NCBI GenBank assembly: GCA_002189035.1
Contig: NEEC01000002.1
Location: 5,231,001-5,295,000, forward strand
Direction of reading: 5' to 3'
DNA length: 64,000 bases
Source of the DNA: Utricularia gibba
Taxonomy: Eukaryota > Streptophyta > Magnoliopsida > Lamiales > Lentibulariaceae
Shown: piece by piece, positions 38,409-48,046 of the stretch
Layout of the letters: each line of letters begins with the position of its first letter
How positions within the stretch are numbered: the first letter of the stretch is position 1
Made by a program: the position numbers and the translations under genes
Notes under the pieces: model-generated
Seen by the model: only the letters and a program-made list of their open reading frames with translations
The model's database searches: none
What the model was told of the DNA's origin: nothing

Positions 38409-40242
38409 GTAATATGCAAATACTGTCGTGTTTCTTATAAGCATGGAAAAGGTGGTTCAACTTCGAATTTTTTGAGACATATAGTGAATAAACATCCTGA
38501 TAGATGCAATAGTAATACTTTTCAATCTACTTTAAATGTTGCTGGAGGTAATCTTGCTACAAAATTTACATTCGATAATGAAGTAGCTTAAGTTGATTAT
38601 GTTCTTGTTTTGTTAGCTAGTGGAAAACCTTTTACTCAAGTTGAAAATCCATTCATGTCAACTTTTTTTAAAAACTAGATTGCAACCTCATTTTATGTCT
38701 TTTTCTAGAAGAAAAGCTGATCGGATTGCCTTTGACCAATTTGAAAAAAAAAACAGCTTTAATTTCATCATTTCAATCTCTAAAATGTTGGTTTGCATTG
38801 ACTGCTAATGGTTGGCATGGTAATAATGGTGAGGATTATGTTGTTGTCACTGCTAATTGGATTGATGATTTATGGATTATGAAAAAAAGAGTTTTAGCAT
38901 TTAGACCTTATGACACTCCACACACAGGTGCCCAAATTGTTGAATTGATTACTATTGTTTTTGTTGAATATGGCATTATTGAACGTGTATTTTTTATTAC
39001 TCTTGATAATGCTTTTAATAATTCAAATGCTATTTCAAGCTTGAAAACCTCTATTAATCCTCCTTTAGGTGGTGTTTTTTTTCATTCAAGATGTGTTTGT
39101 CATATTTTGAATTTATGTGTGCAAGATGCTTTACGAATATATGATTTTACAGATGCTCTTGTTTCATTGCATAAGTTGGTTAAGTTAGTCAAGAAATCTA
39201 GTCTTAAAAGAGCCATTTTCAAAAATCTTTGTGAGGCTAGAGGCATTGCATATAGAACTTTAAAAAAGGATTGTTCAACTAGATGGAATTCTACTCTTCA
39301 CATGCTTAGATCTTTGTTTCCATATAAGAGTATTATTCCCTTATTTATGAGAATGCATGTTGATCAAAATTGTTCAATTGATTCTTAAATATTTTTGGAA
39401 TTTCAAACTTTGTGTGAAATGTTTGATGTTTTTTAGAAGTATACTGCTTTATTTAGTGGTTGTTATTATCCAACACTCATTTAGTGTTACCAGCTTTAGT
39501 TACTATTTCAAGTACATTTAAAAAGTATGCTAAAGTTGAGTTTTTGTTAGAAATTGTTTCAATGATGGTTGAAAAATTCGTTAAGTATTTTCTCAATGTT
39601 CTTGTTCTGTTTCTTATCTCCAATATACTTGATCCAAGAGTTAAAGCTACTGGTTTACAAACTGGTTTGAAAGTTTATTGTTCTTATGTTTGTTCTCTTA
39701 AGTTTCCATTATGTCAACCTAATGCTCAATATATGTATGACACTGCAATCACTGCTTTAAATACTTTGTATGACTTATTTGAGGTTGAGACTGGTTGTGC
39801 TAGATCTGTTTCTGAGGTGGCTGAATTTGGCCAACCTTCTGGAATAGATGATTTTTATGCTATGGTTTCAGCTTCTCCTAAAAATTTCACAAAAACCATT
39901 GAGATTGCTTTGTACAATGCAATGCATCAAGTGCAGCATAAAGGAGAAAACTTTGACATTTTGGCTTGGTGGAAGGGTCAATCCTCGGTTTATCCTACTT
40001 TGGCAGCAGTGGCTAGAGCAATTCTCACATCCCCTATGTCTACAGTTGCATCAGAAAGTGCATTCAGTCTAGGTGGAAGAGTATTGTCACCAAGGCGGCT
40101 CAAATTAGCAGATAAAACATTGGAGGTTTGCATTTGTTTGAAGGATTGGACTGGAGCAAATCATAGAATGCAAAATCTTGTCTTAGATGAAGATAATGAT
40201 GATGACGACGAAGATGATGGTTCTACATCAGAAAAAGAGTAA
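38409..40242 (+). pseudogene. hAT transposase, frameshifted
   Basis: Domains in order: a BED zinc finger (CKYC..TSNFLRHIVNKH, 38415-38495); the pre-catalytic region (FTQVENPFMSTFF, SRRKADRIAFDQ); the RNase-H-like core (GDYVVVTANWIDD-like at 38830, RVFFITLDNAFNN at 38990, HSRCVCHILNLCVQDAL at 39085, STRWNSTLHML at 39275); and the C-terminal dimerisation domain (ILAWWKGQSSVYPTLAAVAR, SPMSTVASESAFSLGGRV, 39955-40085) ending in an acidic tail. At least three frame breaks (about 38590, 38680 and 38750) and a stop at 39386-39388 separate the pieces. No active protein. Confidence 0.85.
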
Positions 40243-40906
40243 ACTTTTTTTCATTATTAATGTTTTTAGTTATTTTTATATTTGAAACTAACAAAAAAAA
40301 AGAGGAGTAAAAACTACACAACCAGTCTCAAGCCTGGAAAAAGGAGGAGGAAAAACTTGTATATTTTTGTTATAGTTTTTGTACATATTCATTCATTTTA
40401 GTTTTACTTATATTAAAAGACATAATTTATATTATGATTATTTCTTATAGATTTGATTCAAAAAATAGAGTTTTCTACTTACATTTCATCAAGTGAATGT
40501 ACATAAAATATAAAAATTTGTTTCATATTCATAAATAATTGTTTTATGATAATTAAAAGATGTAATAGAGTTGTGATTCATACTCTACCTAGCCCCACCC
40601 CACCTCTTCTATCCAATCCAATCCAACCATATTATTAATTGACGAGACAATCATTATGTGTCATGTCAGTCTTCAATTGATCATCATGTCAGTTCTCCCA
40701 TTCTCATTGCAGCCAGTCTCTCTCCTCTTATCTAGGTGATTGATTAACGGGTCACAACTCACCAACCCATAATTGAATGACCCGTGGGTACGGGTTGAGT
40801 CAAGGGTTGAGACCCGTCGACCTGTGACTTATCGACCCGTGACCCAGTACATGACCCGCCTGGGTGAACCTGTGACCCGGCGATTCATGACTCGTGCCCA
40901 GGTCTA
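38409..40906 (+). mobile_element. hAT transposon, left end missing
   Basis: The right end is TCGTGCCCAGGTCTA, i.e. TAGACCTGGGCACGAG in reverse, the type of terminal repeat seen in plant hAT elements. It is preceded by many subterminal GGGTC/GACCC motifs (40745-40895). The reading frame of a hAT transposase occupies 38409-40242. The left terminal repeat is not found; sequence before 38409 looks like an LTR. The expected 8-bp duplication would include ATTGTGTC right of 40906, but no credible left copy is present. Confidence 0.75.
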
Positions 40907-41852
40907 ATTGTGTCCTCCAAAAAGACAAAAATTACATTTTTTATACACTTTTCTTGTGGAGGGCGCTGCATTGTACTCTTTGCGCTTGTCCACAGTGTTC
41001 CAGTTTTGCTTCCTTTCAATGTTATTTGATCTCTTATCCCTCTTTTGGAGTGCCATAGTGCTGTGCTGCATCTTAGAAGTCATAAAATCATTGATTTGTT
41101 TCTGTTTTTTCTGCGGTCAACACCATCTGAAGAACTTCACTTATAGATGGGATAGGGCGCGGCGCATAAGAGTAATTTGGCTGCGAATGACCTCAAATTC
41201 GGGATTGAGTCCCATAAGGAAGTCTATAGTGGAGGTGCTTTTCAGCACATCTATAACCGGCATTTGAACACCACAGCCACAAGTACACATCACAGGTGGG
41301 AGAGCTGCAGTGTAATCTTCCCAAAGCACCTTGCGTTTTGTGTAATAATCATGAACTATCGAGCTTCCGTGTACCAAGTTTGCAAGATCCCGTTGCAGCT
41401 CATATAGGAGAGGTCCATTACTACTTCCATTTTTTTTTTTTTTTGAGTTCTAACCAAAGCTCTTTGGAGGTTTCACAATTACTGAAGGAGGCATGGAGAT
41501 CAGGGGAGATAGAGCTCATGAGCCATGCTGGAACCATGGCATTTGCCTGCATCCAATCATCATAGTGTTTGGAGCTTTCGTTCGGCTTTGGGAGTCTTCC
41601 GTCTATGAGTGCCATTTTCTTCTTTGCCCTAAGAGCAACCCGCACTCCTTTACACCAGAGGTTGTAATTTCTTGGTGTAAGGAGATTGGTGACAAGTGAT
41701 TGGTTTGGGTTTTCTGACCCATGTAACTTGATGATGCTGGCAATAACTTCCTGAGAGATTCTGGAGGAAGAACCAGAGGAGTGAGAGTTCTCACTTGGTG
41801 GAGGACCATCACCGTCTACGGACTGATGAGATTCAGAACGATTGTCTCTCAT
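40907..41852 (-). pseudogene. Copia gag polyprotein fragment
   Basis: ATG at 41852. The N-terminal gag region includes LLTPRNYNLWCKGVRVAL, GRLPKP, DDWMQANAMVPAWLMSSI and SKELWLEL (41690-41430). A frameshift in the T run at 41431-41446 is followed by VHGSSIVHDYYTKRKVLW, CGCGVQM and FLMGLNPEFEVIRSQI (41375-41180). The zinc knuckle begins CNFCLFGGHN and is cut at 40907 by the hAT terminus. Nucleocapsid/assembly protein of the element; inactive here. Confidence 0.85.
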
Positions 41853-41900
41853 GTGTTTAGAGAGAGCAAGAAGAAGATCAAATAACCTGCTCTGATACCA

Positions 41901-42181
41901 TGTAAGAAAAGAAGAAATTACAAGAGATTGTAGAGAGGTCGAAATGCTCCATTCTTCGGTTTTGATTTTTCTCAAATACACACACAACTTGTTACAATGA
42001 ACTCTTATATAGTGCAGTGCGATTTCCGTGGAAACCTCCAAACAGGATATTTTGCTTCTTCTTCTCGTCAATCTCATTTGCCGTCTGTTCAGGTATGGTC
42101 CTGCTGGTCCTTCTTGCGTGTCCAACTGCACTAGCCACATCAGTTCGGTTTGAATCAGAGAGATTAGTGTAGTCCGCAACA
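41901..42181 (-). repeat. Copia LTR, 281 bp
   Basis: Minus-strand TGTTGCGGAC to TTCTTACA, directly followed by the primer-binding site. Carries a TATA-like 'ctctatataa'-type element in the middle (about 42003-42010 in plus orientation 'cttatatagtg'). Only one copy is visible. Confidence 0.75.
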
Positions 42182-43384
42182 GCGACATGCTTCATTAGAT
42201 ATTGGCATAGGTTTAATCTGTGGGATTGGTGGTGAATGATGAGCGTGTGCTGGTGCAAGGGTAGAGGAAGGAGAGGGGCAAGGTGGTTGATATTTTGGGA
42301 CATGGCTTCCCCATTTTGGGGTATGCTTGATGTTAATAATTTGCACAAATATTTTGTTGTTTTCAGCTTTGCGCACAATATGTGATTACTCCTTTATTGT
42401 AGAAATTTACCGACCTTTATGTTGCTAAGTGATCGAGGTTGGTTGTGTGTAACCCAACCCCTATATGTATAGGACGATCGAGGGTAGGACACGACTAGGT
42501 TTGGGCGAGGTAAGTATAACTAATGTCCGTGCACATGTCAGAATGAACTCGTTCGATCCTTAAATATTATTTGGATCGATTATATATTTTTTATTTTAAA
42601 TATATATTATCATGTGATACTTAGATGTTATTTAGATTGTGTGTGTATTTTTTTAATTTAAATTTTTATTATTAGACGATCATTAAATATTATTTGGATC
42701 GTCACATATATTTTTAGAGTTTAAACTTATATTATGCACTATTTAATCGTTTGGAATATTTTAAATCGAGTAGTTATTTGTTCTATATTTTGCTTATTAT
42801 ATTAGAATTAAATTGTAACCTACGATCGTATAGAATTTTTTACGTTGCAATGAAACTAAATACCACTACATAAAATCCCATGCAGGCCATGGGTTAAACA
42901 TTAATTGGTGTTCTAAAATATAATTATTATAAAAATTATAAATCAAAAGAAGATACCCAAGATTAATTTTATAAAACACCATTTTCATTAATTAAATTCA
43001 TAAATACACTTATATATTTAATAAGTATAATAAATAAATATGACTTCTTATACTCTACTAAATAATAAATAAATATTTTTATTTTTTTATATAAAATAAA
43101 TTTATTCCTTATAAATGTATTGAACATTGAATAAATGTTAAAAATATAATCATTTATATTTTAAAAATTAAAAATAATTAAATTTTATAATTCATATATG
43201 TAAGTAAAAAATTTTAAAAAGCAAAAATGCATGGATTGGGATTTATTAAATTAAGAAACGAATATATGATGATTAATATTTAATAAATTAAAAGAGATGG
43301 TTAGTTTTCATATAACAAAATGAATGGTTACTTTTCAAATGGGTAAGTGAGAGTATGCTTAATTTTCGAAAAGACCCTTATGTG
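42182..43384 (-). repeat. Right inverted arm of the 18.5-kb insertion
   Basis: Reverse complement matches 24871-25760. About 480 bp (roughly 42860-43235) are absent from the left arm, either a later insertion here or a deletion there. The extreme right end reads AAGACCCTTATGTG just before GDSL-3 sequence resumes. Confidence 0.8.
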
Positions 43385-43492
43385 TCCTTATCCGATGCCG
43401 GAAACTTGATTAAATTGCTCCCAAATTCACCTTTGGTATTAAAGTGTTGATGGTCGTCTCATCTCATCTATGCGAAATGCAGACATAGGTCC
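43385..43492 (+). pseudogene. GDSL-3, 3' half of exon 1
   Basis: Begins TCCTTATCCGATGCCGGAAA, the codons of block I (SLSDTGN, here SLSDAGN), and continues with 'CTTGATTAAATTGCTCCCAA', 'GGTATTAAAGT' and 'GATGGTCGTCTCAT', matching GDSL-1/-4 exon 1 with deletions. It fits directly onto the piece ending at 24870 except for the lost TTCGGCGAC. Exons 2-5 of this copy are not found; the GDSL-4 unit starts right after. Confidence 0.75.
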
Positions 43493-44552
43493 ATTTAATA
43501 TAAGTCGTAGTGACCCAATAGCTATATCTTTCTTCTTCTGTAGGTTTATGCAAAAACAAAACCCCTTTTGTACATTTTTTTTGTCAAAAGCATTTTTGAA
43601 TTTGAATTATAAAAATTATTTCTATAAAAGTAACGAATTGTTATTTTTCCAACTTATTTCAACTTTTTAAATATAAACGCCAAATGAAATAAATATTTCT
43701 ACATGCATTGTTACACTTTTCAAGAACACCTATAATCTATTTCCATTTTTACCAATTATTTCAGCTTTTTAAATTTACCTCTACAAAATTAGAGATAGGC
43801 TACAGAAATTTTCAAAAAAATTACCTAAAACTATTCTATAAAAACAAAAGGCAGGGTGATTGCCAGAAGCCTACTTCAAGAGTTTTACACGCAAATGGGG
43901 TATCATTTGGGACGGGTTTTTCAAAAATGATTAGAAAAAACCCTAAACCCTAGTCAATGCATCAACACTCGGAAGGCATACGCAGGTGTGTTTGCAAAAA
44001 TAACTCGAGAATTGATTTTTATAAAATTGAAAATTTGGACAGAATGAAAATCGATATATGTTTAAAATACTTGTGAAAATAATAATTATATAATTGATTA
44101 ATATTTGAAATATAAAAAAATAAAAATTAGTTTATATAAAAAAAAATGAAAAATTGTATTCATATTATTAATAATCTTATTTTATAAAAATATAATCTAA
44201 AAAAATCATAATTTATCAATTATATATATATATATATTGAAAACATCATATTTTATCAATTATTCAAATATATCCACATATCTATAAATTTTATTTTATA
44301 TTATTACAATAACTTAAATATTGTATAAAACTAATTCTCTCATAAGAAAATCAATTATAGTTTTACAAATCATTTGTACTTTCCAAATATTCATTCAATT
44401 TTTTTCTAATTGACTTTCTAGAATCAGTTTGGGACAATGCCTTAAAAATTTACAATTGTAAAAATATTTTTAATAAATTATTATAACTATTGATCTTCAA
44501 ACGTGACAATTACCATTATTTTATGCCTTCAACGTTATATAGCAATTAAAAT

Positions 44553-44774
44553 TAATGGGTTCTACCCTCTTGGGCACGACATGCAGCTGACTTGCACATA
44601 ATTGTTCAAAGTATGCATGTATCATGAACATTCCCTGGTTATGATCATGTCCCAACTTTACAGCATCTTTTTTTTATGCTTTTCTAACAAATTAATTGTA
44701 AGAAATCCCACTCAAATGTCAAAGTTTTCTGCTCTATAAAAGGATCAATCTAGTGCCATCTTGTCTCAAACCTA
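44553..44774 (+). promoter_or_regulatory. GDSL-4 promoter, shared block
   Basis: CATGCA at 44580-44585, TGCATG at 44614-44619, TATA box TATAAAA at 44735-44741, 34 bp before the ATG. Confidence 0.65.
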
Positions 44775-46738
44775 ATGGAGTGTTTAGTTACAACCCTCCT
44801 CGCCTTTTCGGTCTTCATCTTCTATGGCTCGACTACAGCCGTGGCGACATGTAACTCCATCAATGCCATCTACCAGTTCGGCGACTCCTTATCCGACACC
44901 GGGAACTTGATTCAATTGCTCTCTTCCCTGCCGGCGAGCAAATTTCCATATGGTATAAAGTATCCTGGCCCCCAACTGGTCGATGGTGCGACGGTCGTCT
45001 CATCGTCGACTACATAGGTAGAAGATGATAATGAAACTCAGAATCGTCATCAAATCTAATCCTGCTGAATTCAAAAATCTTAAGAATGAAAGTAAATATG
45101 GTAAAATGAGATGTTTGGAATGATTGCAGCCAATGCTTCTGGGATTCCACCATTGGCGCCTTACTCGAAGCCCTTCAGTTCGCTTAAGACCGGCCTTAAT
45201 TTTGCGGTTGCTGGTTGTACTGCAATTGAACCCGCGAAACTAAAAGCTGATTACAATATCACGCCTCCATCAACTTGGTGTCTGTCATCACAAATGAATT
45301 GGTTCAAAGCACTCCTCGTGACGCAATGCCTCATTCCAACAGGTTTCAATTTTAGGTAGAGACAGATAACCCTTGAGAACACTTCCTAATCCGTTGACTA
45401 TACTTGTGAAGGATGCGTCAACAAAAACTTTTTGAAGAATTCACTGATTATCTTGGGAGAAATTGGAATCAACGACATCCAAGCTGGTGTTTCGTCGGGA
45501 TTAACACTTCCGCGACTCCAAGTTCTAATCGTCAAGATCATCGAAACCATAATTAATGCGGCCAAGGTTAGTTATCAGAATAGGATTCATTATTTTGTTT
45601 TCATGTTGAATCACTTGAGCAAAATTTATTCTACTACTACCCTAAACCACTAAGTAACAATGTATGCTTGTGGAACAGCGAAAGATAAGCACGTTTTTCA
45701 TTTGTGCATATGATTAGGAATTGATACCGTGGGGGGCGGCCAATATTGCGATTCCTGGGTATTTCCCTATTGGATGCATGCCTAGAGGACAAGCGGTCTT
45801 TGCGAGTTGGAACTCGACGAAGGATAATTCTGGATGCAACGCAGCTGCCAATGACCTTGTGAAATATGCAAACTCACAGCTTCAAGCTGCTGTTCAAAAT
45901 CTTGCCGCTACTAATCCAAATGTGAATATAGTCTTCTTGGACTGCAACGGAGCATATTTGGATCTTCTTGAAAACGCAAAGGCATATGGTATGTGTCATA
46001 ACAACTTTCTCCTTTTCATGTTGCAAGTTGGCCTATGTTTTTAATTGCAATTGTGTGTGATGCTTCCAAGGGTTCAACGAAAGCGCTCTCCTCCAATCCT
46101 GTTGCGGAGACGGTTCCTATGCTTGGGATAGTACAAAGTTCTGTGGTGGCCAACAAGCTTCATTGTGTCCTGATTCAAGCAAGTATATAAGCTGGGATGG
46201 CTCCCAACTCACAGAAGCAGCTCATTCTCATATTTTTGAGTACCTTAAACCATTGATCTCATTGGCTCATGGATGCACTCCACCGCCGCCTTCACCGTTT
46301 CCCTCGCCTCCACCACCACTACTTTCCTCGTCGCCACCACCAATTCCCTCATCGCCACCACCGCTTCCCTCGTCGCCACCACCCCTTCCCTCGTCGCCAC
46401 CACCACTTCCCTCCTCGCCACCACCCCTTCTCTCGTCGCCACCACCACTTCCCTCCTCGCCACCACCCCTTCCCTCGTCGCCACCACCACTTCCCTCATC
46501 GCCACCACCGCTTCCCTCCTCGCCACCACCGCTTCCCTCCTCGCCACCACCGCTTCCCTCCTCGCCACCACCGCCACCACCACTTCCCTCCTCGCCACCA
46601 CCGCTTCCCTCCTCGCCACCACCACCACCACCCCTCGTCGCCACCACCACTTCCCTCATCGCCACCACCGCTTCCCTCGTCGCCACCACCATCTACACTG
46701 GCCCCAGCGCCGTCCCCATCGCAAGAAGACGAGGATGA
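44775..46738 (+). pseudogene. GDSL-4: GDSL esterase/lipase-like gene with extensin-like tail, two frame breaks
   Basis: Exons: 44775-45017, 45130-45342, 45412-45566, 45718-45988 and 46071-46738, all with GT-AG borders. Signal peptide, block [13 protein letters not shown], block [12 protein letters not shown] and block [11 protein letters not shown] are present. Block V is WDGSQLTEAAH, with Gln for the catalytic His. Exon 1 has five C where GDSL-2 has six (44969-44973), shifting the frame after KYPGP. The tail (from about 46277) has about 14 SSPPP(L/I)P units, an extensin-type Ser-Pro3 pattern. About five bases are lost near 46632, after which the frame changes to an Ala/Thr reading; the repeat frame would instead end in SPSQEDEDE at 46742. 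Nearly identical to GDSL-2 in exon 4. True pseudogene or sequence errors: the second break is not a homopolymer. Confidence 0.8.
46275..46690 (+). repeat. 21-bp tandem repeat coding SSPPPLP
   Basis: Array of 21-bp units (TCGCCACCACCGCTTCCCTC type). As in GDSL-1, the other frames stay open, producing Arg/His-rich and Ala/Val-rich shadow ORFs on both strands. Confidence 0.85.
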
Positions 46739-47540
46739 GTAGCTTCCGTTCGCCTGAATACTCCTCGCAATGACCTTCATCCAATAATAAGGGCCTTACT
46801 GTGTCCATTAGTCCCTATATTTGTATATGCTGGTGATTGATAAACACCAAGCCTCTCAACCATCTCTGTTTTTCTTCATGTGAAAAACCTGTGTGGTTAT
46901 TGAATAAATTTCGTTACCATTATAAAACATGCCACCTTTTCTATTTTACATACTCCATTCTTCAATGTGTAGTGTAATGTTGTGAGGTGCTTTAAGTCAA
47001 TATTATCTGTTTTGGATTCATTTGATTTCCTAATGATTTTATGTTTTTCTTAATAAAAAAATCTTGTACAAAATTTATTGATTCATTCCATTAATTTTCT
47101 TTACTTCCTCATCCCTTCCTTACATTGAGAAGGAATTAACGTATGGCCGGAAGCCTTTTTTATTAGAAGTAATTCTAAAAAGATACTTTTGAACCAAATG
47201 AACAATCCTAAATCATAGCTTTATATTAAAATGATGAATACTAATCTAAAAGTGCACTCATTTTAGAATCATTCCTAATTTTTTATATATTTATGTATTA
47301 GACTTTTTTATTCTCCATCCAAATTTCCAAACTCCTTACAAAAAAGTCAACCAAACTTTTAACCATTCAACATTAGGGTTCATTAGCGCTCCAATTCGTC
47401 GTCAAATTAAGAATTCGATTCACGGGTACACTGCGGAGTTAATTCAAAAACGAGCAATTTTGGAACATTGTCTAGAGTTTTAGATAGTATTTGGATGTGC
47501 ATTTAGGAACCCTTTACACCATATCTTGAAGGACTGAGTA

Positions 47541-47987
47541 AAGTATTGTTTTATTTATAAAGATTCGGCATTCTAAAAAAAACACATTTTCAAATGCAGT
47601 GCATGAATGAGCATGGAAAAGTAGATTCACATATGGGTGTAAAGTGCTTTCCCTTGGCCGTACGGCAACAAGGGTAGAAGACTTAGGAATATTATAAAGT
47701 TGTCTCCTTGGTTGTGGTTGGGGGGCATGTTTTTAAAAACGGATTGAAAATACATTTTAAAATATATCCATCATTTTAAAATACAATAAACTGATAGAAA
47801 AGTCAATCGAATTATTAAAACATATAATTAAAAATATATATATATTGTTTGAATTCTCAATAACATATGGGATAAAAACTGAAAATTTATGTTTTAGTAA
47901 AATTTATTTGAAATCCAATTAAATTAAACGAAAATGTAAGACATTATAGAGTTGATGTATAAAACAAGAAGATAAAGCGGTCCCCTC
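47541..47987. other. Intergenic DNA before GDSL-5
   Basis: AT-rich; nothing recognised beyond a short TA run near 47838. Confidence 0.4.
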
Positions 47988-47994
47988 TATAAAT
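47988..47994 (+). promoter_or_regulatory. GDSL-5 TATA box
   Basis: TATAAAT, 59 bp before the ATG. The shared RY-type promoter block of GDSL-1 to -4 is absent here. Confidence 0.5.
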
Positions 47995-48046
47995 TGCATC
48001 GAAGGGGGACACACAGGCTGAACACAATTCCTGACTTGACAGAAAT

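Larger units (their letters stand above)
40907..42181 (-). mobile_element. Ty1-copia retrotransposon remnant: 5' LTR, PBS and gag
   Basis: On the minus strand the order is LTR (42181-41901), a primer-binding site TGGTATCAGAGC complementary to initiator tRNA-Met (41900-41889), then gag (41852-40907). The hAT element interrupts it inside the gag zinc knuckle. The pol region and the 3' LTR are missing apart from the possible RT fragment at 37.4 kb. Confidence 0.85.
24871..43384. mobile_element. Long-inverted-repeat insertion (probable giant MULE) with nested transposons
   Basis: The left arm (24871-25760) and the reverse complement of the right arm (42182-43384) align over most of their length, starting at ACTCTCACTTAC near both ends. 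The outer edges fall exactly where GDSL-3 exon 1 is interrupted (24870 / 43385). Inside lie Mutator-type N-terminal transposase remnants (28.3-28.8 kb), which fits a MULE with long terminal inverted repeats. No target duplication is recognisable; about nine bases of exon 1 are missing at the junction. Later insertions inside (Harbinger, copia, hAT) account for about half of the length. Confidence 0.7.
43556..47540 (+). repeat. Duplicated unit 2 (contains GDSL-4)
   Basis: Partner of 14271-21060. The 3' flank from 'gaccttcatccaataataagg' (46770) to about 47540 is nearly the same as 20286-21060, with small indels. Upstream, 43570-43955 matches 14305-14412 plus 15781-16045, including the telo-box-like 'aaaccctaaaccctag'. 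Confidence 0.8.

Noticed and set aside
46245-46780. Arg/His-rich and Ala/Val-rich ORFs over the GDSL-4 tail
   Set aside because: Shadow frames of the 21-bp Pro repeat.
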